A program made the position numbers and the translations under genes. This document shows positions 31,041 to 38,478 of a DNA stretch of 64,000 nt, in pieces. The notes beneath the pieces are model-generated. The model searched no databases and had not been told where the DNA came from. It worked only from the letters and a program-made list of their open reading frames with translations. The stretch lies in the NCBI RefSeq assembly GCF_020171745.1, contig NZ_JAIVAH010000004.1, positions 186,001-250,000 on the forward strand. The letters are read 5' to 3'. The stretch comes from Prescottella equi (lineage in GTDB: Bacteria; Actinomycetota; Actinomycetes; Mycobacteriales; Mycobacteriaceae). Each line of letters starts with the position of its first letter. The first letter of the stretch is position 1.

Positions 31041-31418
31041 TCAGGACACCGGATCCGCGGTCTGCAGCACCACAGGGTCGACCGCCTCGTCACACGCCGC
31101 GACGACGAAGCTCTCGTGCGCCAGCGCCGCCTCTTCCTCCGTTGCGTACCAACGGTGTTCGAGCGTCGCGTGATCCCGATCGAACACCGCCGACTCGAAG
31201 ATCAGCGGGGGCCCGGGTTCGCCGCCCTCATCGAAAGCGAGGCCGATCCACACGGTCGAGACGTCCCGAATCCAGTCCAGGTCCGCCATGTCCATAACCG
31301 TGGTCGACCCGACCTTGTCGTAACCGGGTTGCCCGAGGAGACGCGCGGCCTCGTCCGCCGAGATGGGGCGTCCGGCGCGGTCGTACCACTGCCGGTTCGC
31401 ATCCACACGATCCGTCAT
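31041..31418 (-). CDS. Small acidic protein of unknown function
   Basis: A 125-residue soluble, acidic protein. ATG 31418 is favoured because GGAGGTGGCG precedes it; an ATG five codons upstream is possible. It reads MTDRVDANRQWYDRAGRPIS then DEAARLLGQPGYDKVGSTTV, a helical start, and a beta-rich centre (VSTVWIGLAFDEGGEPGPPL, VFDRDHATLEHRWYATEEEA). I recognise no family, although similar small proteins are widespread in actinobacteria. It lies in line with the GyrI-like gene. Confidence 0.7.
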   Translation of the reverse strand: MTDRVDANRQWYDRAGRPISADEAARLLGQPGYDKVGSTTVMDMADLDWIRDVSTVWIGLAFDEGGEPGPPLIFESAVFDRDHATLEHRWYATEEEAALAHESFVVAACDEAVDPVVLQTADPVS

Positions 31419-31512
31419 CGCCACCTCCGTCATCCGGCACAGGCGCGGCGCGCACGCCCGGTCACCCGAAATGTACCCGGCACGCGACAGCCCTGGTGTC
31501 ACCACAACTCAT

Positions 31513-31656
31513 TCACACCGCGATCGCCCCCAGCACCGACACCCCGAACACGACGAGCCCGCTGACGAACCCCGCGACGACCACGAACCCCGACGTCGGG
31601 TGATCGAGCAGCGAATCCACCCGCGCCTCTTGCCCCGAACTAGACACCGTCTTCAT
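31513..31656 (-). CDS. 47-residue single-pass membrane microprotein
   Basis: Too short for routine gene calling, but well supported by codon bias: nearly every third base is G or C. It reads MKTVSSSGQEARVDSLLDHP then a membrane helix TSGFVVVAGFVSGLVVFGVS VLGAIAV, to TGA at 31513-31515. The N-terminus is soluble and charged, the helix ends at the C-terminus. There is no strong ribosome site before ATG 31656. It is transcribed away from the paralogue gene at 31884 and shares with it a divergent region containing an inverted repeat. Function unknown. Confidence 0.6.
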   Translation of the reverse strand: MKTVSSSGQEARVDSLLDHPTSGFVVVAGFVSGLVVFGVSVLGAIAV

Positions 31657-31713
31657 CACGCACCACCGAATCTCACGACACCACCGACCGGACCGGTCGG
31701 ACGGAAGAGCATT

Positions 31714-31737
31714 AATCTATGCCGTATGGTATAGATT
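31714..31737. promoter_or_regulatory. AT-rich operator-like inverted repeat
   Basis: AATCTATGCC (31714-31723) and GGTATAGATT (31728-31737) form a 10-bp inverted repeat with one mismatch and a GTAT centre. The AT-richness stands out strongly from the surroundings. It lies between the 47-residue gene (leftward) and the gene at 31884 (rightward) and is probably a regulator site; the protein is unknown. Confidence 0.55.
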
Positions 31738-31883
31738 TACTAAGCGAAATGATTGAGACAAGATGCGCGGCATCAGATAGGAAAGCGACGAACCTCAGTT
31801 CACACGACGCGGACCCGGCACATGGATGCCGAGATTCGCGACCCGCCGGCAAGGTTCGGTGGCCCGAGAGAGAGACGAGCGAC

Positions 31884-32261
31884 ATGGCACGCAAGCACGA
31901 GTACTTCACGGACCTCTACACCGACGCCCTGATCGGGTTCGCCGCTTTCACCCACCTACCGGCATCCGTCGTGCAGACCGGCTCCGGATACGCGATCCGC
32001 GCCGACGCCGGATTCGGGCGCATCCTCCTCGCCACGAACAGCGAGCAGGGCTTGGCGCACACCCGCAGCGACCTCGACGTCTGGACCGTCCGGGTCCTGC
32101 AGAACTCCCCCGCAGGGGCGCATCCGATTGCGACGGAGTCCGACCGCGACCTGCTGGCCGCCTACGGCCGCGCGGTGGAACGCCTCGAACTCGAGGGCGC
32201 GTGGTCACCCGTCGAGGTCGCCCTCGACCGCCCGGTCACCCTGGTGGAGGGCGCCGCGTAG
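31884..32261 (+). CDS. Unknown protein, paralogue of the convergent gene
   Basis: A 125-residue soluble protein. ATG 31884 (MARKHEYFTDLYTDALIGFA) is chosen from the GAGAG site and because it aligns with the start of its paralogue; the frame is open further upstream. It shares with the gene at 32273-32662 the pattern DALI-x2-x-AA-x-TH-x-PA ... YAIR-x-D ... LATNS-x2-GL, then W-x-V-x3-Q-x-S. No known domain is recognised. The arrangement, two diverged copies tail to tail with an 11-base gap, indicates an old inverted duplication. Function unknown. Confidence 0.72.
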   Translation: MARKHEYFTDLYTDALIGFAAFTHLPASVVQTGSGYAIRADAGFGRILLATNSEQGLAHTRSDLDVWTVRVLQNSPAGAHPIATESDRDLLAAYGRAVERLELEGAWSPVEVALDRPVTLVEGAA

Positions 32262-32272
32262 CACGAAACCGC

Positions 32273-32662
32273 TCAGGCCCCGTCCGCCGCGGCGACCGGC
32301 GACTTCACGAGCTCCCCGAACTTGGCGTCGGAATCGATCCAGTTCACCGAGCAGCGGAGGGCATCGAGTGCCTGATCGAAGGCGTCAGCCAGCCACTCGT
32401 GCTCGGCCTCCGCGAGCAGTTCGTCCGCGGCCTCGTCGTCGGACTGCTGGAAGAACGCGACATGCCAGGCCTCGATCGCGTCGACGTCGCTGGTCAGACC
32501 GTCATCCGAGTTGGTTGCCAGAACGTAGCGATTGAACTCGAAGTCGACGCGAATCGCGTACCGATCGATGATGTTGACGATATTGGCGGGGCGGTGGGTG
32601 GCGGCCGCAAGAGCAATCAGAGCGTCGTTATAGCGATCGACATGTTCCTGCGTGCGGGGCAT
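32273..32662 (-). CDS. Unknown protein, paralogue of the convergent gene
   Basis: A 129-residue acidic protein starting at ATG 32662 (MPRTQEHVDRYNDALIALAA). It is the diverged partner of the gene at 31884-32261, sharing the DALI, TH-x-PA, YAIR and LATNS segments in the same order. The C-terminal half (DEAADELLAEAEHEWLADAF, CSVNWIDSDAKFGELVKSPV) is helical and differs from the partner. Nothing suggests membrane insertion or export. Function unknown. A hairpin lies just upstream at 32688-32710. Confidence 0.72.
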   Translation of the reverse strand: MPRTQEHVDRYNDALIALAAATHRPANIVNIIDRYAIRVDFEFNRYVLATNSDDGLTSDVDAIEAWHVAFFQQSDDEAADELLAEAEHEWLADAFDQALDALRCSVNWIDSDAKFGELVKSPVAAADGA

Positions 32663-32687
32663 ATGCCCTCATCTCTGACTTGAAGTG

Positions 32688-32710
32688 GCCACCGCAGAGC
32701 CCGCGGTGGC
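32688..32710. other. Short GC-rich hairpin
   Basis: GCCACCGC (32688-32695) and GCGGTGGC (32703-32710) with a seven-base loop lie 26 bases upstream of the leftward gene start at 32662. It could be a leader structure of that gene. The rest of the 270-base interval to the MerR gene shows nothing clear beyond a TTGACT hexamer at 32807-32812. Confidence 0.4.
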
Positions 32711-32933
32711 AGCCGGCGCACCGGGGTGGGTCCAAGCTTCCCCTTGCGTTTCGCCCGATCGATCGTAACGGCACCGACGACGATTCCGGCAAGTCACGGA
32801 CCAAGGTTGACTCGAGCGGAGGAGGTTACCTGTGTAGAAGAGAAACAGGTTTCGACCACAGGATCCGCATGCCCGACCGCTGCAATCAGCGTCCCCCGCA
32901 CGATTCGCAGCACTGCACGAAGCGGAGGATTCG

Positions 32934-33284
32934 ATGCGTACTCACACTCACGGGCGGTCGACCCGCTCCCCCGGTCCCACTGCCGCCCGCGTCGACCGCG
33001 GCGCGTACGACATCTCGGTCACCGCCGAACTCTCCGGGGTCGGCCCCCAGACCCTGCGCCTGTACGAGCGCCGCGGACTGCTCGCCCCGGACCGCACCAG
33101 CGGTGGCAGTCGGCGGTACAGCCGAGACGATCTCGAGCGGCTGCACCGCATCACCGAACTCGTCGAACTCGGTGTCAACCTCACCGGCGTCCGCGAGGTA
33201 CTCGTCCTCGAAGACCAGCAGTCCGAATTGCGTGCGGAGATCGCGCAACTCACGCACCGCCGTCCGGACCCGAGCGCCCGCTGA
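32934..33284 (+). CDS. MerR-family regulator (HspR-like N-terminus)
   Basis: A 116-residue DNA-binding protein. After about 25 polar residues, the winged helix reads AYDISVTAELSGVGPQTLRL then YERRGLLAPDRTSGGSRRYS, followed by RDDLERLHRITELVELGVNL and a short coiled coil ending EIAQLTHRRPDPSAR. The wording 'YdIsVaAELsGvhPQTLRlYerrGLl' is that of HspR-like MerR proteins, but no dnaK operon is near and no HAIR-type inverted repeat was seen. It lacks an effector domain. The start at ATG 32934 lacks a strong ribosome site; a later start is possible. It converges on ligD. Confidence 0.8.
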   Translation: MRTHTHGRSTRSPGPTAARVDRGAYDISVTAELSGVGPQTLRLYERRGLLAPDRTSGGSRRYSRDDLERLHRITELVELGVNLTGVREVLVLEDQQSELRAEIAQLTHRRPDPSAR

Positions 33285-33292
33285 TCGACGGT

Positions 33293-35539
33293 TCAGGCCT
33301 CTTCGAGTCGAACGTCCGAGGGAGACTTGTCGTCCCGCAGCCCACGCCACGCCGGGTGCCGCAGGCGCCCGGCGTCGGTGCGCTCCCGGTACCGCACCTC
33401 ACCGACGACGCTCGGCATCACCCACACGGTGTCCCGGTCGACGTCCGGTATGTCGCCGGCGAAGGGACTGGAGTCGCGTTCGAGGGGCTTCAGCAACTCG
33501 TACAAACGTTCGCGTTCGCGCTCACTGAATCCGGTGCCGACCCGCCCGACGTACTGCAGTCCGGCCTTCTCGGGAATGCCGAGCAGCAGTGACCCGATGC
33601 CGGCGCCACGCGCGCCCCGGCCCCGCCGCCACCCGCCGATCACCACTTCCTGCGTGAGCCAGTTCTTCGTCTTGATCCACGCCGACCCGCGCCGTCCCGG
33701 CAGGTAGATCGAGTCGCGACGCTTCGCCACGACGCCCTCGAGGTCCGCGCTCTGCGCGCGCACGTCCGCGACGGTGCCGGTCAGTTGCGCCGGCACGTCG
33801 AGCCCGTCGGTGGCCGCCGCCAGGGCGTCGAGGATGCGCCGACGGTCGTCGTAGCGTTTTCGCAGCAGCGAGACACCGTCGAGGTACAGCACGTCGAACG
33901 CCCAGAACTGCGGCGCGCCACCGGCCTGCAGCGCGGGAAAGCTGGTGCGGCCGCGGGCGTCCAGACTCACCACCTCGCCGTCCAGTACCACCCGATGATC
34001 GTCCAGGATCGTGGCAAGCTCCTGCAACGCCGGATAGCGATCGGTCACATCGTTGCCCGCGCGACCCCGCAATCGCACTGTCGTACCGTCGAATTCGACG
34101 ATCAGGCGGATACCGTCCCACTTGCCCTCGAATGCCCACTGCTCGGGGTCCAGCCCGTCGAGGGTGCCGGCGGTGGCGAGCATCGGGGCGAGTCCGCGGG
34201 GCAACTCGGCCGCGCCGTCGTCGTCCCTCATCAGGTGCATCAACCACTGGTCGCCCTCGGTGCGGATGAGCGCATACCGCCCCCGCACCCGCTGCCCATC
34301 CAAACGCACGATCACTTCGTCGTCGAGCCACTTCTCCGGCTCGTACGTTCCCGCGTCCCAGATGCTCACGGATCCACCGCCGTACTCGCCCTTGGGGATC
34401 GAGCCCGCGAAGCTCGCGTACTCGAGCGGGTGATCCTCGGTGTGGACGGCGAGACGGTTCTCCTTCGACGACGTCGGCAGTCCCCGGGGCACGGCCCACG
34501 ACACCATGACGCCGTCGCGTTCGAGGCGGAAGTCGTAGTGCAGGCGTCGGGCGTGGTGCTCCTGGATCACGAACGAATTTCCCTCGCCGCCTTCGTCCGC
34601 GGTCTGCGGGATCGGCTCGGGTGTACGGTCGGCGTCCCGCTTGCGGCGGTACTCGGTGAGCGCGTCCATCCGCGGGTCGAGGTCGGCGATGAGGTCGCCG
34701 TCCCGTCGGAACCGGTCGAGCACCTCGTCGAACCGCAGATGCCGCAGCTCCGGATCCTCGAGTTCGTCCCACGTCCGGGGGGCCGCGACGGTGGGTGCGC
34801 TGCGCCCGCGCAGCGAGTACGGCGCGATGGTGGTCTTGGCCGCGTTGTTCTGGCTCCAGTCGACGAACACCCGGCCCGCCCGTACCGATTTCGCCATCGT
34901 CGCCGTCACCAGATCGGGGTGCAACTGTTCCAGGCTGGTCGCGACCTTCCGCGCGACGGTGGACGCACCGCCCGGCGCCAGCGTCCGGTCCAGCGGCACG
35001 TAGACGTGGATTCCCTTGCTGCCGCTGGTGACCGGGTACGCCGTCCAGCCGAGGGTCGCCACCAGGTCCCGTACCGCGGCGGCCACCCGCGCGCACTCCG
35101 GAAGGCCCACCCCGTCGCCGGGATCGAGGTCGAACACCAGCCGCGTCGCCGGTCCCGGTTCGCCGTCGACGAACCGCCACTGCGGGACGTGGACCTCGAG
35201 CGCGGCCTGCTGACCGATCCACACCAGGGCCGCGGCGGAATCGATCACCGGGTAGCGCACCGTCCGGTCCTTGTGGTGGACGGCGTGGCGCGCGAGCCAG
35301 TCCGGCGCGGACGCCGCGAGATTCTTCTCGAAGAACGACGGCTCGTCGACCCCGTTGGGCCAGCGCTTGCGGGTCACCGGACGATCCACGACGTGCGGCA
35401 GCATCGCCGGGGCGATCGCGGCGTAGTAGTCGATCACCTCGCCCTTCGTCACGGCGGGGTCGGTCGCGGTGGCCGGATAGAGCACCTTGTCGAGGCGGCT
35501 CAGCGCCACCCGTCGTCCGTCGATGGTGCGCGTCGGCAT
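33293..35539 (-). CDS. ligD: ATP-dependent DNA ligase LigD (Pol-PE-Lig)
   Basis: A 748-residue multifunctional end-joining enzyme acting with Ku in double-strand-break repair. The ATG (MPTRTIDGRRVALSRLDKVL) follows GGGAGGTGGCC. The order is polymerase/primase (about 1-285), with RLVFDLDPGDGVGLPE carrying the metal Asp pair and SGSKGIHVYVPLD; 3'-phosphoesterase (about 310-430), FVIQEHHARRLHYDFRLERD and LAVHTEDHPLEYASFAGSIP; and ATP ligase (about 440-748), with the adenylation Lys in FEGKWDGIRLIVEF and C-terminal WIKTKNWLTQEVVIGGWRRG. This is the mycobacterial LigD order with all domains intact. No ku gene is in the window. Confidence 0.95.
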   Translation of the reverse strand: MPTRTIDGRRVALSRLDKVLYPATATDPAVTKGEVIDYYAAIAPAMLPHVVDRPVTRKRWPNGVDEPSFFEKNLAASAPDWLARHAVHHKDRTVRYPVIDSAAALVWIGQQAALEVHVPQWRFVDGEPGPATRLVFDLDPGDGVGLPECARVAAAVRDLVATLGWTAYPVTSGSKGIHVYVPLDRTLAPGGASTVARKVATSLEQLHPDLVTATMAKSVRAGRVFVDWSQNNAAKTTIAPYSLRGRSAPTVAAPRTWDELEDPELRHLRFDEVLDRFRRDGDLIADLDPRMDALTEYRRKRDADRTPEPIPQTADEGGEGNSFVIQEHHARRLHYDFRLERDGVMVSWAVPRGLPTSSKENRLAVHTEDHPLEYASFAGSIPKGEYGGGSVSIWDAGTYEPEKWLDDEVIVRLDGQRVRGRYALIRTEGDQWLMHLMRDDDGAAELPRGLAPMLATAGTLDGLDPEQWAFEGKWDGIRLIVEFDGTTVRLRGRAGNDVTDRYPALQELATILDDHRVVLDGEVVSLDARGRTSFPALQAGGAPQFWAFDVLYLDGVSLLRKRYDDRRRILDALAAATDGLDVPAQLTGTVADVRAQSADLEGVVAKRRDSIYLPGRRGSAWIKTKNWLTQEVVIGGWRRGRGARGAGIGSLLLGIPEKAGLQYVGRVGTGFSERERERLYELLKPLERDSSPFAGDIPDVDRDTVWVMPSVVGEVRYRERTDAGRLRHPAWRGLRDDKSPSDVRLEEA

Positions 35540-35618
35540 CGGCCACCTCCCGTCGCAGGTACGCACATTGTGCGCCCGCGGGCACCCGTTCTTGTCGCAT
35601 TCCGGGCGCGAAGGCAAG

Positions 35619-36518
35619 ATGACTGCGGTGTTGACCCCTCGACGACGCTCCGCGGTTCTCGCCGCGATCTGCCTCGCCGTCGTTCCCGCGACCGCGTGCA
35701 CCATTTCCGACCCCGCCGACGCGGCGGACACCTCCGCTGCCGGGGACACCGCATCGCAGTCGGGCACGTGCGGCCCCGGGGGCGGGCTCACCTGGGCGCC
35801 CGGTGTTCTCACGATCGCAGCCGACGACCCCGCGCACGCGCCGTGGATCGTCGACAACGACCCCTCGAACGGTCTGGGCTACGAGGGCGCCGTGGCACGC
35901 GCGGTGTCGCAGCGCCTGGGGTACGCGCCCGATCAGGTGCGGTTCACCCGCGTCGACTTCGAGGACGCCCTCGCCCCGGGGCCGAAGAGCTTCGACTTCG
36001 ACATCAACCAGTTCACGATCGTCGGCGACCGGCGGGACAGCGTCGACTTCTCGGCGCCGTACTACGCGGTGGCGCAGTCGGTGGTGGCGTTGTCCACCAA
36101 TCCCGCGGCGCGGTCACGTTCCCTCGCCGATCTGACGGAGCTGCGCCTGGGCGCCCAGCGGAATTCGACGAGCCTGGCCGCGATCGAGGGCACCATCCGT
36201 CCCGCGAAGGCACCGAAGCCGTTCGACACCACCGACGCCGCGAAGGCGGCGCTGCAGGCCGGCGAGGTCGACGCGATCGTCGTGGACCTGCCCACCGGAT
36301 TCCACATCACCAAGGAGCAGATCCCGGGCAGCGTCATCGTCGGGCAGTTCCCCCGCCCCAACGATGTCACCGAGTTCTACGGCGTGGTGCTCGAGAAGGA
36401 CAGCCCGCTGACCGGGTGCGTGTCCGCAGCACTGGACGGCCTGTACGACGACGGCACCCTCGACGCCCTGATCGGGCAGTGGCTCACCGACAGCGCCGGT
36501 GCGCGGGTGCTGCAGTAG
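35619..36518 (+). CDS. ABC-transporter solute-binding lipoprotein (amino-acid type)
   Basis: A 299-residue exported lipoprotein. The signal peptide LTPRRRSAVLAAICLAVVPA leads to the lipobox ATAC, with Cys as the lipid anchor. The mature part is a family-3 solute-binding protein: GVLTIAADDPAHAPWIVDND at the start of lobe one, YEGAVARAVSQRLGY, FDFDINQFTIVGDRRDSVDF and SAPYYAVAQSVVAL at the hinge, then LTELRLGAQRNSTSLAAIEG of lobe two, and the C-terminal YDDGTLDALIGQWL. It probably binds a polar amino acid or related solute. No permease or ATPase gene is adjacent, so it is an orphan component here. Confidence 0.88.
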   Translation: MTAVLTPRRRSAVLAAICLAVVPATACTISDPADAADTSAAGDTASQSGTCGPGGGLTWAPGVLTIAADDPAHAPWIVDNDPSNGLGYEGAVARAVSQRLGYAPDQVRFTRVDFEDALAPGPKSFDFDINQFTIVGDRRDSVDFSAPYYAVAQSVVALSTNPAARSRSLADLTELRLGAQRNSTSLAAIEGTIRPAKAPKPFDTTDAAKAALQAGEVDAIVVDLPTGFHITKEQIPGSVIVGQFPRPNDVTEFYGVVLEKDSPLTGCVSAALDGLYDDGTLDALIGQWLTDSAGARVLQ

Positions 36519-36548
36519 CAGGCCCCGCGGCCGGCGCCGCCGATCGGC

Positions 36549-37694
36549 TCAGAGGTCGAGATCGCGACCGATGATCTCCTTCATGATCTCGTTGGATCCG
36601 GCCCAGATCTTCGTGACGCGGGCGTCCATCCAGGCGCGCGCGACGCGGTACTCGCGCATGAACCCGTAGCCGCCGTGCAGCTGCACGCAGTGATCGAGCA
36701 CCTCGTTCTGCACCTGCGCCGACCACCACTTGGCCTTGGCCGCGTCGACGGCGCTCAGACCGGCGTCGGCGTGCTCGGCCACCGCGGCGTCGATGTACGC
36801 CTGGGCGACCTCGATCTTCGTGACCAGTTCGGCCAGCAGGAACTTGTTGTGCTGGAACGAGCCGATCGAGTTCCCGAATGCCTTGCGCTCCTTGGCGTAC
36901 TCGATCGTCTCGAGCAGGATCTGCTTGGCGTGCGCGACGTTGGTGATGGCGGCGCCGATCCGCTCCTGCGGCAGGCGCTCCATCATGGAGACGAACCCGG
37001 TGCCGGGCTCGCCCAGCATCGCGTCGGCGGGCAGCCGGACGTCGTCGAAGAACAGTTCCGCGGTGTCCGCCTCGGGCTGGCCCACCTTGTCGAGCTTGCG
37101 TCCGCGCTCGAAGCCGGGCAGCGAGGTGTCGACGAGGAAGAGGCTGATGCCCTTGGACCGCTGGGTCGGGTCGGTGCGCGCCGCCACCACCACGACGTCG
37201 GCGGTGTAGCCGTTGGTGATGAACGTCTTGGAGCCGTTGAGGATCCAGTCGGAGCCGTCCCGGACCGCCGTGGACTTCAGGCTGGCCAGGTCCGAGCCGG
37301 CGGACGGCTCGGTCATGCCGATCGCGGCCACCGCCTCACCGGCGGCCATCCGCGGCAGCCACTGCTGCTTCTGCTCCTCGGACGCGAGATCGACGACGTA
37401 CGGGGTGACGATGTCGAAGTGGATGCCGAAGCTCGACGCCAGCGCCATGTTGACGGCGGCCAGCTCCTCGGTGGCGACCGCGTTGAACCGGTAGTCGCCG
37501 GCCTCGCCGCCGCCGTACGCCTCCGGGATCTCGAGCCCGAGGATGCCCTGCTTGCCGGCCTCGTGCCAGACCTCGCGCGCGATGAGCTTGTTCTCCGCGT
37601 ACTCGTCCACGTTCGGCACCACATCGCGGGCCAGGAAATCGCGGACGGCCGAACGGAACTCCTCGTGATCGGCCGTGAAAACTGCTCTCTTCAC
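36549..37694 (-). CDS. Acyl-CoA dehydrogenase
   Basis: A 381-residue FAD-dependent acyl-CoA dehydrogenase. It begins MKRAVFTADHEEFRSAVRDF. Family signatures are AIGMTEPSAGSDLASLKSTA (FAD side), GSKTFITNGYTADVVVVAAR, and RIGAAITNVAHAKQILLETI; the C-terminal QLHGGYGFMREYRVARAWMD and KIWAGSNEIMKEIIGRDLDL include the ACAD signature 2, with the catalytic Glu region SNEIM. It oxidises an acyl-CoA to the trans-2-enoyl-CoA, with a straight-chain or substituted substrate unresolved. It is divergent from a TetR gene, and a perfect palindrome, CTAAGCGTTCGCTTAG, lies between them, so it is likely repressed by that TetR. Confidence 0.95.
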   Translation of the reverse strand: MKRAVFTADHEEFRSAVRDFLARDVVPNVDEYAENKLIAREVWHEAGKQGILGLEIPEAYGGGEAGDYRFNAVATEELAAVNMALASSFGIHFDIVTPYVVDLASEEQKQQWLPRMAAGEAVAAIGMTEPSAGSDLASLKSTAVRDGSDWILNGSKTFITNGYTADVVVVAARTDPTQRSKGISLFLVDTSLPGFERGRKLDKVGQPEADTAELFFDDVRLPADAMLGEPGTGFVSMMERLPQERIGAAITNVAHAKQILLETIEYAKERKAFGNSIGSFQHNKFLLAELVTKIEVAQAYIDAAVAEHADAGLSAVDAAKAKWWSAQVQNEVLDHCVQLHGGYGFMREYRVARAWMDARVTKIWAGSNEIMKEIIGRDLDL

Positions 37695-37725
37695 TTCGCA
37701 ACCCTTTCCGACTGAGCACTATCTG

Positions 37726-37741
37726 CTAAGCGTTCGCTTAG
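37726..37741. promoter_or_regulatory. TetR-type operator, copy 1
   Basis: CTAAGCGTTCGCTTAG is a palindrome with perfect 7-bp arms around TT, placed 32 bases upstream of the acyl-CoA dehydrogenase start and 76 bases before the tetR start. A very similar palindrome lies after the tetR gene at 38463-38478. The probable ligand is an acyl-CoA; inference. Confidence 0.7.
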
Positions 37742-37816
37742 TTTGCGATGAGAGTGTGCGAAAGTCAACGCGGAAACGTCGACACCGGGTCGACGGAGCG
37801 GCGGAGGTCGGAACGG

Positions 37817-38440
37817 ATGACATCGCGAACAGGAACCCGATCGGGCACGGCGGAGACGGACCGCCCGGCGGTCGAGGCCGAACAGCGACTGCTCGACGCC
37901 GCCCGCGACGCGTTCGCCGCGAAGGGCTACCACGGCACGAGCACGCGGGAGATCGCCGCCGGGGCCGGCATGAGCCCCGCCGCGATGTACATCCACTTCC
38001 GGTCCAAGCAGGACGTCCTCGCGAGGCTGAGCATCGAGGGGCACATCTCCGCACTCGCCGATCTCACCGCCGCCGTCGAATCACCCGGATCGCCTACCAA
38101 ACGCCTGCGTGCGGCGGTGTATGCGTTCGCCTACTGGCACGCCGAGAACACCACGACCGCCCGGGTGGTGCAGTACGAATTGTCCCATCTGGACCCCGAC
38201 AGTCATGCGCAGGTGGTGCGGTTGCGCCGCGACATTGTGAACACCGTGCGCTCGATCGTCGCAGACGGGTCGCGCAGCGGCGAGTTCGCGGTGGCCGACG
38301 TCGACGCCACCACCCTGGCGGTGCTGTCGCTGTGCATCGACACCGCCCGCTGGTACCCGTCGCGTGAACTGCACACCCCCGACGCGGTCGGCGCCGCGTT
38401 CGCGGCCCTCGCGGAGCGGATGGTCGGGGCGAACGGCTGA
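37817..38440 (+). CDS. TetR-family transcriptional regulator
   Basis: A 207-residue repressor. ATG 37817 (MTSRTGTRSGTAETDRP) follows GGAGG; the frame is open 23 codons further upstream but that would run close to the operator. The HTH is AARDAFAAKGYHGTSTREIA then AGAGMSPAAMYIHFRSKQDV, typical of TetR. The C-terminal ligand domain (LRAAVYAFAYWHAENTTTAR, QVVRLRRDIVNTVRSIVADG) resembles regulators of fatty-acid or branched-chain acyl-CoA genes. It faces an acyl-CoA dehydrogenase and its gene is flanked by two matching palindromes, so autoregulation and control of the dehydrogenase are likely. Confidence 0.9.
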   Translation: MTSRTGTRSGTAETDRPAVEAEQRLLDAARDAFAAKGYHGTSTREIAAGAGMSPAAMYIHFRSKQDVLARLSIEGHISALADLTAAVESPGSPTKRLRAAVYAFAYWHAENTTTARVVQYELSHLDPDSHAQVVRLRRDIVNTVRSIVADGSRSGEFAVADVDATTLAVLSLCIDTARWYPSRELHTPDAVGAAFAALAERMVGANG

Positions 38441-38462
38441 GCCCGCCCTCCCCGACCCACCG

Positions 38463-38478
38463 CTAAGCGATCGCTCAG
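38463..38478. promoter_or_regulatory. TetR-type operator-like palindrome, copy 2
   Basis: CTAAGCGATCGCTCAG repeats the palindrome at 37726-37741 with two changes outside the CTAAGCG left arm. It lies 22 bases after the tetR stop and overlaps the last bases of the convergent GH5 gene. Its place downstream of both genes is unusual; looping with copy 1, or a hairpin role in the RNA, are possible readings. Confidence 0.55.

Noticed and set aside
32807-32900. HAIR element and HspR regulation before the MerR gene
   Set aside because: Only a single ACTCGAG half appears and no CTTGAGT-N7-ACTCAAG repeat; no dnaK operon is near.
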